This document shows, one piece after another, positions 8,480 to 15,613 of a DNA stretch of 64,000 nucleotides. Both the position numbers and the translations under genes were made by a program. Source of the stretch: Herbinix hemicellulosilytica (lineage in GTDB: Bacteria; Bacillota; Clostridia; Lachnospirales; Lachnospiraceae); the NCBI RefSeq assembly GCF_002904165.1, contig NZ_CVTD020000010.1, forward strand, positions 1 to 64,000, given 5' to 3'. Below the pieces are notes generated by a model. The model did not search any database, was not told the origin of the DNA, and saw only the letters and a list, made by a program, of their open reading frames with translations. The stretch's first letter is position 1; every line of letters starts with the position of its first letter.

Positions 8480-9319
8480 ATGCTGAGTATTGAAGAGTAT
8501 ATTGCTCGTAGAAAAAAAGAGGATAGACTCAATGAATTTGATATTGAAGCACGTTCTCAAAATTTAAAAATTTGTGTGGATTACGTATTTGAGTACTTTA
8601 ACAACTATTTGAATACTACTGAAGCCGAAGAAAAAACAGTACTTCATAGTGAAAAATTAGACAAGTATCGTAAGCAGCTTCAAGATTATGAGCCTGAAAT
8701 TAGAGAATGGGTGGTGGGTATTTACGATGAATATGGAAAACAGATCCACAGGTATATCGGTAATATACTGAGAGAGTATGAACTGTTTTTCCTATATAAT
8801 ACGGACAGCGAGTTTAGAAATATTTCATATGATTGCTATACTAAACTTATTAAAAAACTGCCATTTCTTAAAGATCAGACTGAAATGCTTTTCCTTTTTA
8901 TCAAAGATTATCATCGGGTTCAAAGCCAAAAGCATTTTGAGTTTGGAGTACCGACTATTACTGAAGAAATTAGTGATTGGATCAATAATACATGGACAAA
9001 ATATCAGGTTAATCTTCTTGCTTTTGCATATGATTGGATAAATAATTTTTATGATAATGAGGAAATTTGGCCTTCAACACATAGAAAGAAGAGTCAATAT
9101 ACTTGGAGAAAGTATGACTACGATTATAAGCAGAAAAGTAATCTCTTTAATATTGATTCACTATACAGAAGAATGCCGAAAAAGCCCTTTATAAAAGGCA
9201 GAAAGCAAGAATTTGAAATTCTGTTTATGTATTATTGGCTTCATGATATGGTAGGCGATGACGAAGGATATTGGCAGCAATATTTAGAGACTGTCTTGCC
9301 AGTATTAAAAAGGGAATAG
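8480..9319 (+). CDS. Hypothetical protein, about 279 aa
   Basis: A near-perfect AGGAGG at 8467-8472 points to ATG 8480. The frame is also open from a TTG at 8387, which would add 31 residues, so the upstream start is an alternative. The sequence is helical and very rich in Tyr, Trp, Glu and Lys (for example WINNTWTKYQVNLLAFAYDW). No catalytic motif stands out. It lies in a run of small unknown genes (7908-9956), which could be immunity or accessory genes of an element. No family is recognised. Confidence 0.6.
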   Translation: MLSIEEYIARRKKEDRLNEFDIEARSQNLKICVDYVFEYFNNYLNTTEAEEKTVLHSEKLDKYRKQLQDYEPEIREWVVGIYDEYGKQIHRYIGNILREYELFFLYNTDSEFRNISYDCYTKLIKKLPFLKDQTEMLFLFIKDYHRVQSQKHFEFGVPTITEEISDWINNTWTKYQVNLLAFAYDWINNFYDNEEIWPSTHRKKSQYTWRKYDYDYKQKSNLFNIDSLYRRMPKKPFIKGRKQEFEILFMYYWLHDMVGDDEGYWQQYLETVLPVLKRE

Positions 9320-9336
9320 CACAGGGGGTGTTCCGA

Positions 9337-9792
9337 TTGCAGATACAAAAAGTAAGAATTATATCGAATAATATATGCTTTGGTCCAGAACCACTTCCTG
9401 ATGACGAAGTGGAACAGCATTTGACTATATCTGCTAGTGGTAGAATATGGTTTACAGGGTATAAGTATGGAAATGGTTTTGGTCGGTTCGAGATTTCTAG
9501 AAAGCAACAGTTTAATATAGGAAAATCCGCAGTAAAGGAAATATTGGAGCTTTTCTCACAGTATATAGAAAGTGAACAATTGACTTACTATGCTACTGAT
9601 ATAGGAACTTGGGAAATGAAAATTACAGATACGGACGGTAAATCTCATAATTTTAAGGGGGCACTTTGTGGTGGAGTGACGGTTGGCGATACTGATCTGA
9701 CATATTATTTGCGCGAACAAATTCCAATTCAAAACTTGTTCGTTTTTGAGGATAATTTAATGGAGCCAGATGAGAATCAAAATGGATTATAA
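9337..9792 (+). CDS. Hypothetical protein, 151 aa
   Basis: TTG 9337 is taken as start because CAGGGGGTG lies 6-7 bases upstream. The product is beta-rich (HLTISASGRIWFTGYKYGNG, FGRFEISRKQQF) with an acidic ending. Later blocks include TWEMKITDTDGKSHNFKG. I do not recognise a family, though the fold impression resembles small immunity-type proteins. It follows the previous gene within about 20 bases and precedes a SEC-C mini-gene. Confidence 0.6.
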   Translation: MQIQKVRIISNNICFGPEPLPDDEVEQHLTISASGRIWFTGYKYGNGFGRFEISRKQQFNIGKSAVKEILELFSQYIESEQLTYYATDIGTWEMKITDTDGKSHNFKGALCGGVTVGDTDLTYYLREQIPIQNLFVFEDNLMEPDENQNGL

Positions 9793-9809
9793 AGTAAGGG
9801 GGTGGAGTG

Positions 9810-9956
9810 TTGTTTTTATCTCAAATTAAGTTAAAAGATAGTGAACCGTGTCCATGTGGTAGCAATATAAGTTTTCAAGATGTGTATCGGATATGGACTA
9901 AAAAATGCTGCAAAAGACAAATCTGGAAAAGTATACGAGCAAGCAACCAAAATTAA
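9810..9956 (+). CDS. Short SEC-C motif protein, 48 aa
   Basis: The small frame starts at TTG 9810 behind AAGGGGGTGG. It encodes KDSEPCPCGSNISFQ and then KKCCKR, matching the zinc-binding SEC-C pattern CPCGS...CC. The spacing between the CPC and CC parts is longer than the usual CPCGSGKKYKKCC. It may be a stand-alone zinc ribbon or the remaining end of a larger protein. It lies 17 bases after the preceding gene, so it could be its translational partner. Confidence 0.5.
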   Translation: MFLSQIKLKDSEPCPCGSNISFQDVYRIWTKKCCKRQIWKSIRASNQN

Positions 9957-10150
9957 TTTGTTTTTATAATTTAGTGGGTATGCTCCTATATACCTCGGTT
10001 TTACTAAAAACAGCCAAAAATCCATTGATATGTTCCTGTAAACGTAAGGTTCAGATTAGATGTTTTTAAGGGATTCTTTTGAGGTTGTGTGGTGGTTGGA
10101 TGTAGGTGTGAAAATGAAAAACGTTGTTTTTACAATCTACACGGTTATTT
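9957..10150. other. Intergenic stretch with GATATGTTCC motif
   Basis: No gene is seen. At 10022-10040 there is CATTGATATGTTCCTG, the same word found before recombinase 3'-end scars elsewhere in this window. Confidence 0.4.
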
Positions 10151-10180
10151 AAGCATCCGTAATTAGCGGATGCTTCTCTA
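10151..10180 (+). terminator. Rho-independent terminator
   Basis: AAGCATCCG pairs with CGGATGCTT across a 7-nt loop, followed by a T-rich tract. It insulates the unknown genes from the arsenic operon. Confidence 0.7.
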
Positions 10181-10247
10181 TTTTAATGAAGAAACAGCTC
10201 CGCTAAAAATGTTCATGAAATATTTTATTTAAAATTTATATATCACA

Positions 10248-10303
10248 TTGACGTTTTTCGATTTGACGCATATAATATATCATATCGAAGTTTTTAGATT
10301 TGA
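10248..10303 (+). promoter_or_regulatory. Promoter and probable ArsR operator
   Basis: TTGACG (10248-10253) and TATAAT (10271-10276) are separated by 17 bases, a good sigma-A promoter. TTCGAT (10257-10262) and ATCGAA (10284-10289) form an inverted repeat around the -10 box. GTTTTTCGATTTGA (10253-10266) recurs as GTTTTTAGATTTGA (10290-10303). This is a sensible place for ArsR to block transcription until arsenite binds. Confidence 0.7.
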
Positions 10304-10312
10304 GGTGATGTT

Positions 10313-10648
10313 ATGGATTACTACTTGGATAACACGAAAGTGTTTAAAGCGTTGGGAGATCCCAAAAGAGCGATGATTGTAGATATGCTTTCCTGCGGGG
10401 AACTTTGTGCCTGCAATATTCTGGAGAAGTTTGAAATGTCCCAATCCACACTGTCTCATCACATGAAAATCCTGTGTGAATGTGGGATTGTTAAAGCGCG
10501 GGAAGAAGGTAAATGGACGTATTACTCTCTGGATGATGATACTATCAGCAAAACAAAACAGTTTTTCTGTGCTATCACTTCCAATAAGGAAAATTGTATT
10601 TGCAAAGATAACTCAATTTGTTGTAAGGGGTGTAATGAAAATGAGTAA
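10313..10648 (+). CDS. arsR: ArsR-family arsenite-responsive repressor
   Basis: The 111-residue winged-helix protein carries the ArsR metal-site motif ELCACNILEKF (Cys-x-Cys in the recognition-helix region, about residues 30-40) and the DNA-reading helix SQSTLSHHMKILCECGIV. The C-terminus is unusually Cys-rich (ENCICKDNSICCKGCNENE), which may add metal ligands. ArsR releases its operator on binding As(III) or Sb(III). It is first in the operon, directly after a promoter with an overlapping inverted repeat, and its end overlaps the start of the DUF2703 gene. GAGGTG precedes the ATG. Confidence 0.93.
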   Translation: MDYYLDNTKVFKALGDPKRAMIVDMLSCGELCACNILEKFEMSQSTLSHHMKILCECGIVKAREEGKWTYYSLDDDTISKTKQFFCAITSNKENCICKDNSICCKGCNENE

Positions 10649-11186
10649 ATGTTGTTGTTCTTCCGAGAATTGTTGCCAGCCGCAGCCAAAAAAACCTATC
10701 AACATTGATTTTCTGTATCTGGACACGACCGTTTGCGGTAGATGCCAGGATACTGAAAAGGCACTGGATGAAGCAGTTTCCAGCGTAGCCGTGGTACTTA
10801 ATGCGGCAGGTTATGAAGTCAAGGTAAACAAAGTAAATATTACAACGAAGGAGTTGGCAATTAAATATCAATTTATCAGTTCGCCGACCATCCGCGTGAA
10901 TGGAAATGACATCGCAGTAGAGCTCAGAGAATCACTTTGCGAGGATTGTGGAACGCTTTGCGGAGATAATGTTGACTGCCGTGTATGGGTATATAATGGA
11001 GTCGAATACACGTCCCCTCCAAAGGAATTGATTGTGGACGCCATCCTGCGCGAGGTATATAACACCGGGCAACGTGAGCCTGAGCGCAAAGCCTATCAGC
11101 TTCCTGAAAATTTAAAGAAATATTTTATAGCCAAGGCATACAAGGATAAAGCTGAACGGTGTGAGAAAGGCGGTAATACGATATGA
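10635..11186 (+). CDS. DUF2703 Cys-rich protein of the arsenic operon
   Basis: ATG 10635 behind AAGGGG is used. The frame is open further upstream inside arsR, but that part is the arsR shadow. The 183-residue protein opens with a Cys cluster (MSKCCCSSENCCQPQ). It then has a thioredoxin-like YLDTTVCGRCQDTEK motif, a SSPTIRVNG strand and a CEDCGTLCGDNVDCR cluster. This matches DUF2703 proteins often found in ars operons. A metal-binding, chaperone or redox role is inferred from the Cys motifs and position, not shown. Its stop overlaps the acr3 start. Confidence 0.8.
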   Translation: MKMSKCCCSSENCCQPQPKKPINIDFLYLDTTVCGRCQDTEKALDEAVSSVAVVLNAAGYEVKVNKVNITTKELAIKYQFISSPTIRVNGNDIAVELRESLCEDCGTLCGDNVDCRVWVYNGVEYTSPPKELIVDAILREVYNTGQREPERKAYQLPENLKKYFIAKAYKDKAERCEKGGNTI

Positions 11187-12253
11187 GCAGAGAAAAAACA
11201 CAAGGAATCGGTTTCTTTGAAAAATACTTAACGGTTTGGGTGCTTCTTTGTATGGCAGTGGGTATCCTGATTGGAAAGTTTTTACCTGGAATCCCAGCGT
11301 TTTTAGGACGTTTTGAATATGCAAATGTTTCAATACCTATGGCGATTTTAATCTGGCTTATGATATATCCAATGATGCTAAAAGTAGATTTTCAAAGTAT
11401 TAGAAATGTAGGCAAAAATCCTAAGGGGCTTTTCGTTACATGGATAACCAACTGGTTGATAAAGCCTTTTACCATGTTCGGCATTGCATGGCTGTTTTTC
11501 TTCGTAATTTTTAAACCTCTAATTCCGGCAGAATTGGCACAAGACTATCTTGCGGGAGCAATACTTCTTGGAGCGGCACCGTGTACAGCGATGGTATTTG
11601 TATGGAGTTATTTGACCAAAGGCAACGCGGCTTATACTGTCGTGCAAGTGGCAACAAATGATCTTATAATTCTCATAGCTTTCACGCCTATAGTTGCGTT
11701 TCTCCTAGGTGTGGGCGGTGTAACCATACCCTGGGACACTCTTATTTTGTCTGTAGTATTGTTTGTTGTTATCCCGCTGGCTGGTGGTATAATTACCCGT
11801 AATTACATTACAAAAAAGCGAGGACTAGATTACTTTGAAAAGAGTTTTATACCGAAGTTTGGGAATATCACTACCATAGGTCTATTGCTAACACTAATAA
11901 TAATCTTTTCATTCCAGGGCGATGTAATTCTGAATAATCCACTGCATATTGCTTTAATTGCTATACCATTAATTATTCAGACTTTCCTAATCTTTTTCAT
12001 TGCATATCTAGCAAGCAAGGCTATAAAACTACCTCATGAGATAGCAGCGCCTGCCGGTATGATTGGTGCCTCTAACTTTTTTGAACTGGCAGTTGCCGTC
12101 GCGATTTCATTATTTGGAACACAAAGTCCAGCTGCACTTGCTACCATTGTAGGGGTTCTAACAGAAGTACCTGTTATGTTGATGTTAGTAAAGATAGCGA
12201 ATAATACAAGGCACTGGTTTCCTGCGGAAGGAGGGCTGAATAGTGAGCAGTAA
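11183..12253 (+). CDS. acr3: ACR3-family arsenite efflux permease
   Basis: The 356-residue membrane protein has about ten hydrophobic segments and hallmark ACR3/BASS features: MAILIWLMIYPMMLKVDF, then GAAPCTAMVFVWS with the essential Cys in the middle, and GASNFFELAVAVA near the end. It exports As(III) from the cytoplasm. The operon also encodes ArsD and ArsA, so the permease may work alone or be driven by the ATPase. A short decayed scrap of a second acr3 gene lies at 42663-42716. Confidence 0.95.
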   Translation: MSREKTQGIGFFEKYLTVWVLLCMAVGILIGKFLPGIPAFLGRFEYANVSIPMAILIWLMIYPMMLKVDFQSIRNVGKNPKGLFVTWITNWLIKPFTMFGIAWLFFFVIFKPLIPAELAQDYLAGAILLGAAPCTAMVFVWSYLTKGNAAYTVVQVATNDLIILIAFTPIVAFLLGVGGVTIPWDTLILSVVLFVVIPLAGGIITRNYITKKRGLDYFEKSFIPKFGNITTIGLLLTLIIIFSFQGDVILNNPLHIALIAIPLIIQTFLIFFIAYLASKAIKLPHEIAAPAGMIGASNFFELAVAVAISLFGTQSPAALATIVGVLTEVPVMLMLVKIANNTRHWFPAEGGLNSEQ

Positions 12254-12875
12254 AAACTATTTCGATAGTGTATCAGACCAATGGGATACGATACGCCAGA
12301 CCTTTTTCTCTGATAGTATTCGGGAAAAATTGTGTGAAGCAGCTCAAGTAAAAGAAGGATCAACGGCTGTTGATATCGGCGCAGGTACCGGCTTTGTTAC
12401 GCAAGAATTGCTTAACAGGAAGCTTCGTGTCATAGCGATAGACCAGTCCAAGGAAATGCTCAATGTATTGGAGCAAAAGTTCGGTTCAAGCGGTGCAATC
12501 ACCTGTATTCAGGCAGACGCTTATACGCTACCTTTAGAGAGTGAAAGCGTTGATTATGTAATGGCAAATATGTTCTTGCATCACGTTGAAAAACCGGGGC
12601 AAGCGATTTTAGAGATGACACGTATATTAAAGCCCGGTGGTAAATTAGTAATTGCCGATTTAGACCGGCATGATTATGAGTTTTTACGGAAAGAGCAGTT
12701 TGATGTTTGGCTTGGTTTTGAGCGCTCAGATATTAAGAAATGGTTTGCTGAAGCAAACCTATCCAACATAAAAATTGAAGATTTAAATGAACAATGCTGC
12801 TGCGATTCCTGTGAATCCTGTAGTAGTGCAGCAATTAACATCTTTATTGCTTCAGCCGAAAAATCATCTATATAA
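12243..12875 (+). CDS. SAM-dependent methyltransferase of the arsenic operon
   Basis: The 210-residue class I methyltransferase has motif I AVDIGAGTGFVTQELL (about residues 41-56), the acidic end of the second strand in VIAIDQSKEM, and LKPGGKLVIADLDRHD. The C-terminus has a Cys cluster QCCCDSCESCSS, unlike ordinary family members and suggestive of metalloid binding. It overlaps the acr3 end by 11 bases. A role in arsenic methylation is possible from context. It lacks the exact Cys arrangement of classical ArsM, so I do not use that name. Confidence 0.8.
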   Translation: MSSKNYFDSVSDQWDTIRQTFFSDSIREKLCEAAQVKEGSTAVDIGAGTGFVTQELLNRKLRVIAIDQSKEMLNVLEQKFGSSGAITCIQADAYTLPLESESVDYVMANMFLHHVEKPGQAILEMTRILKPGGKLVIADLDRHDYEFLRKEQFDVWLGFERSDIKKWFAEANLSNIKIEDLNEQCCCDSCESCSSAAINIFIASAEKSSI

Positions 12876-12890
12876 AAGGAGTTGATCGTT

Positions 12891-13286
12891 ATGAAAAAAA
12901 TGAAAATATTCGAACCCGCTATGTGCTGCCCAACTGGACTCTGTGGTGTGGGAGTAGACCCTGAACTTTTGCGTATCTCTACAGTGCTTGACACGTTAAA
13001 AAAACATGGTGTAATTGTTGACCGCTTCAACCTTAACAGTGCACCTGCTGAATTTATAAAAGACAAGACCATCAACGCCTATATCAATGAAAAAGGAACA
13101 GAGGGATTACCAGCAGTAATGGTTGATGGCGAGATTGTCATTACAGGCCGATACCCTACCAATGAGGAATTTACAAAGCTGCTTGATCTTCCCGAGGATG
13201 TGTTGGGAATAAAGAGGAAGCCCATAACAGTAAAGGTTTCTATGAAAAAATCCGGCGGCTGTAATTGCAAGGGAGGTTGCTGTTAA
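12891..13286 (+). CDS. arsD: Arsenite metallochaperone ArsD
   Basis: ATG 12891 is favoured, with AAAAGGAG at 12874-12881; a TTG at 12882 abuts the ribosome site. The 131-residue protein has the ArsD thioredoxin-like fold, with MCCPTGLCGVGVDPELLR carrying the Cys-Cys/Cys triad (residues about 12-18). A second Cys set closes the protein (GGCNCKGGCC). ArsD passes As(III) to ArsA and also represses weakly in known operons. The stop is one base before the arsA start, indicating tight coupling. Confidence 0.93.
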   Translation: MKKMKIFEPAMCCPTGLCGVGVDPELLRISTVLDTLKKHGVIVDRFNLNSAPAEFIKDKTINAYINEKGTEGLPAVMVDGEIVITGRYPTNEEFTKLLDLPEDVLGIKRKPITVKVSMKKSGGCNCKGGCC

Positions 13287-13287
13287 A

Positions 13288-15024
13288 ATGAATTTATTCG
13301 ATCCACAAAACATCAAATTAACGAAATATCTTTTCTATACCGGCAAGGGTGGCGTTGGCAAAACCAGCATCGCCTGTGCCACCGCTGTTTCTCTTGCGGA
13401 TAAAGGCAAGCGTGTGTTGCTCATCAGCACCGACCCGGCTTCCAATCTTCAAGACGTGTTCTCGATGGAACTGACCAACAAAGGTACGCCTATCCCCGGT
13501 GTGCCTAATCTATATGTGGCTAACCTCGACCCTATACAGGCCGCAGCTGAGTATCGGGAGAGCGTAATCGCGCCTTATCGGGGCAAGTTGCCCGCATCCG
13601 TCATTGCAAATATGGAGGAGCAGCTTTCCGGATCCTGCACCATAGAAATAGCAGCATTCAACGAGTTCTCCAATTTCATAACAGACGAAAAAGTTCAGCA
13701 AGAGTACGATCATATCATTTTTGATACTGCTCCTACAGGCCATACTCTGCGAATGCTTCAGCTTCCTTCCGCTTGGAGCAGGTTCATAAGTGAAAGTACG
13801 CACGGCGCATCCTGTCTCGGTCAACTTTCCGGCTTAGAGAGCAAAAAATCGATTTACCAGCAAGCTGTGGAAACACTGTCGGATGGCAGTCTGACTACAT
13901 TAATACTCGTTACCCGACCGGAAACCGCTCCATTTAAAGAAGCGGAACGTGCTTCCGGTGAATTGTCTGAGCTAGGTGTAAACAATCAGATGCTGGTTAT
14001 CAATGGATTATTGATGGAGCATACTGATGCTCTTTCTTCCAGCCTTTACGAAAAACAGCAAGCAGCTATATCTAATATGCCGGAAGCCTTAAAGGCGTTT
14101 CCAATCTATATGGTACCTTTACGCTCGTATAATGTCACTGGTTTGGAAAATGTGCGTGCTTTGCTTATCACCGACTATGTCCCTACTGAGCCGCGAAAGT
14201 TGAATACTGACCATATTCCTTCGCTCAGCGATGTGATAGATGAATTAGCAGCAGAAGGCAAGCGTGTAATATTTACGATGGGTAAAGGCGGTGTAGGCAA
14301 GACCACCGTTGCGGCTGCAATTGCGTTAGGACTTGCAAAGCGAGGAAAAAAAGTCCACCTTACCACTACTGACCCGGCTGCACATTTAAAATTTGTGATA
14401 GACGAAACGGACGGCATATCCATGAGCCATATTGATGAAGCTAAGGAGCTTAAAAAGTATCAGCAAGAGGTGCTCTCCAAGGCGCGCGCATCCGGTATGA
14501 GTGATGAGGATATTGCCTATATAGAAGAAGATCTTCGCTCACCCTGCACACAGGAGATAGCTGTTTTCCGTGCATTTGCGGAATTAGTTGACATGGCAGA
14601 CGATCAGGTGGTAGTTATAGACACTGCTCCAACAGGTCACACCCTGCTCCTGTTGGAGTCCACACAGAGTTATAATCACGAAATAGAACGTACTAAGGGC
14701 GAGATACCTGAATCGGTGGCGCGATTGTTGCCGCGGTTGAAATCAGACGAAACCGAGGTAATTATTGTAACCCTACCGGAAGCGACTCCCGTTTATGAGG
14801 CTCTTCGTCTTGAAGATGATTTAAAGCGTGCAGGAATTGCCGCTAAGTGGTGGGTTATCAATCAGTCACTTTATGGCACGGATACTTCCAATCCCATACT
14901 GATGGCTAAGGCAGCTGGTGAAATAGAATGGCTCAACCGCATCAATGAACATGCAAATGGGAAGTTCGCACTGATTTCATGGAGCCCTGAGGATATCAAA
15001 GGTGATCGCTTGTTGGCGCTGTAA
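13288..15024 (+). CDS. arsA: Arsenite-transporting ATPase ArsA (two-domain)
   Basis: The 578-residue protein is the usual ArsA tandem: P-loop GKGGVGKTSIACA in the first half and GKGGVGKTTVAAA in the second (about residue 330). Each is followed by a DTAPTGHTL switch (DTAPTGHTLRMLQLP and DTAPTGHTLLLLES). Cys ligands for As(III) appear in LSGSCTIEIAAF and RSPCTQEIAVF, one per half. The enzyme hydrolyses ATP to power arsenite export with a membrane partner, here most likely the ACR3 protein because no arsB is present. No break is seen. Confidence 0.95.
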   Translation: MNLFDPQNIKLTKYLFYTGKGGVGKTSIACATAVSLADKGKRVLLISTDPASNLQDVFSMELTNKGTPIPGVPNLYVANLDPIQAAAEYRESVIAPYRGKLPASVIANMEEQLSGSCTIEIAAFNEFSNFITDEKVQQEYDHIIFDTAPTGHTLRMLQLPSAWSRFISESTHGASCLGQLSGLESKKSIYQQAVETLSDGSLTTLILVTRPETAPFKEAERASGELSELGVNNQMLVINGLLMEHTDALSSSLYEKQQAAISNMPEALKAFPIYMVPLRSYNVTGLENVRALLITDYVPTEPRKLNTDHIPSLSDVIDELAAEGKRVIFTMGKGGVGKTTVAAAIALGLAKRGKKVHLTTTDPAAHLKFVIDETDGISMSHIDEAKELKKYQQEVLSKARASGMSDEDIAYIEEDLRSPCTQEIAVFRAFAELVDMADDQVVVIDTAPTGHTLLLLESTQSYNHEIERTKGEIPESVARLLPRLKSDETEVIIVTLPEATPVYEALRLEDDLKRAGIAAKWWVINQSLYGTDTSNPILMAKAAGEIEWLNRINEHANGKFALISWSPEDIKGDRLLAL

Positions 15025-15034
15025 GGAGAATAAA

Positions 15035-15424
15035 ATGATAAAAGTTGCATTTATTTGTGTTCATAATTCATGTCGAAGCCAAATAGCCGAGGCACTGGGC
15101 AAACATTTAGCAGGAGATGTATTTGAAAGCTACTCTGCTGGCACAGAAACAAAACCCCAAATTAATAAGGATGCTGTGCGTCTAATGAAAGAGCTTTATG
15201 GTATAGATATGGAGAAAACCCAATATCCAAAGTTGCTTGATGATATCCCGCCGGTAGATATTGTTATTACAATGGGATGCAATGTGGAATGCCCTTACCT
15301 TCCCTGCAAGCATAGAGAGGATTGGGGACTGGATGATCCTACGGGTAAGAGTGATGAGGAATTTAAAAAAGTTATTTCAATAATTGAAGCCCGAATAATT
15401 GAATTGAAGAAGAAACTGATATAA
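15035..15424 (+). CDS. arsC: Arsenate reductase ArsC (low-Mr phosphatase type)
   Basis: ATG 15035 follows AAGGAG; a longer upstream reading overlaps arsA and is rejected. The 129-residue protein has the phosphatase-like P-loop CVHNSCRSQIAEA (catalytic Cys about residue 8). Further Cys residues lie in TMGCNVECPYLPC, fitting the three-Cys thioredoxin- or thiol-coupled ArsC mechanism. DWGLDDPTGKSDEEF is the family's acid loop. It reduces arsenate to arsenite, the substrate for ACR3/ArsA. It is the last gene of the operon before a hairpin. Confidence 0.93.
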   Translation: MIKVAFICVHNSCRSQIAEALGKHLAGDVFESYSAGTETKPQINKDAVRLMKELYGIDMEKTQYPKLLDDIPPVDIVITMGCNVECPYLPCKHREDWGLDDPTGKSDEEFKKVISIIEARIIELKKKLI

Positions 15425-15431
15425 AATTAAT

Positions 15432-15470
15432 TAACGCCAATCGCACATTCAGTGGTTGGCGTTATTGTTA
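15432..15470 (+). terminator. Arsenic operon terminator
   Basis: TAACGCCAA (15432-15440) pairs with TTGGCGTTA (15456-15464) across a 15-nt loop, then TTGTTAATT. The T-run is weak, but the placement just after arsC is right. Confidence 0.6.
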
Positions 15471-15471
15471 A

Positions 15472-15613
15472 TTGACATGTTTCTTCGTACGACGGTTTTT
15501 CAAAAATGGTCAAAAAACCTATTGACATGTTCCCACGTACAGATGGTTTCAAAAATGGCCCACAGACATCAATTCCACCAACTCAAGCCATGTTGAAACA
15601 GTGGTGTTGATGT
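15472..15613 (+). repeat. Recombinase 3'-end scar R1 with tandem GACATGTT motifs
   Basis: Two tandem units begin ATTGACATGTTTCTTCGTAC (about 15472) and ATTGACATGTTCCCACGTAC (about 15529). They are followed by the end of a serine-recombinase reading frame, HVETVVLM, at 15589-15612. The Ser codon is split by the group II intron, and the frame resumes at 17515 (S-K-stop). Copies without the intron are at 41132 and 43856. Confidence 0.65.

Noticed and set aside
10476-10634. Upstream extension of the DUF2703 gene
   Set aside because: This part is the shifted frame of arsR; ATG 10635 with AAGGGG fits the protein family start.
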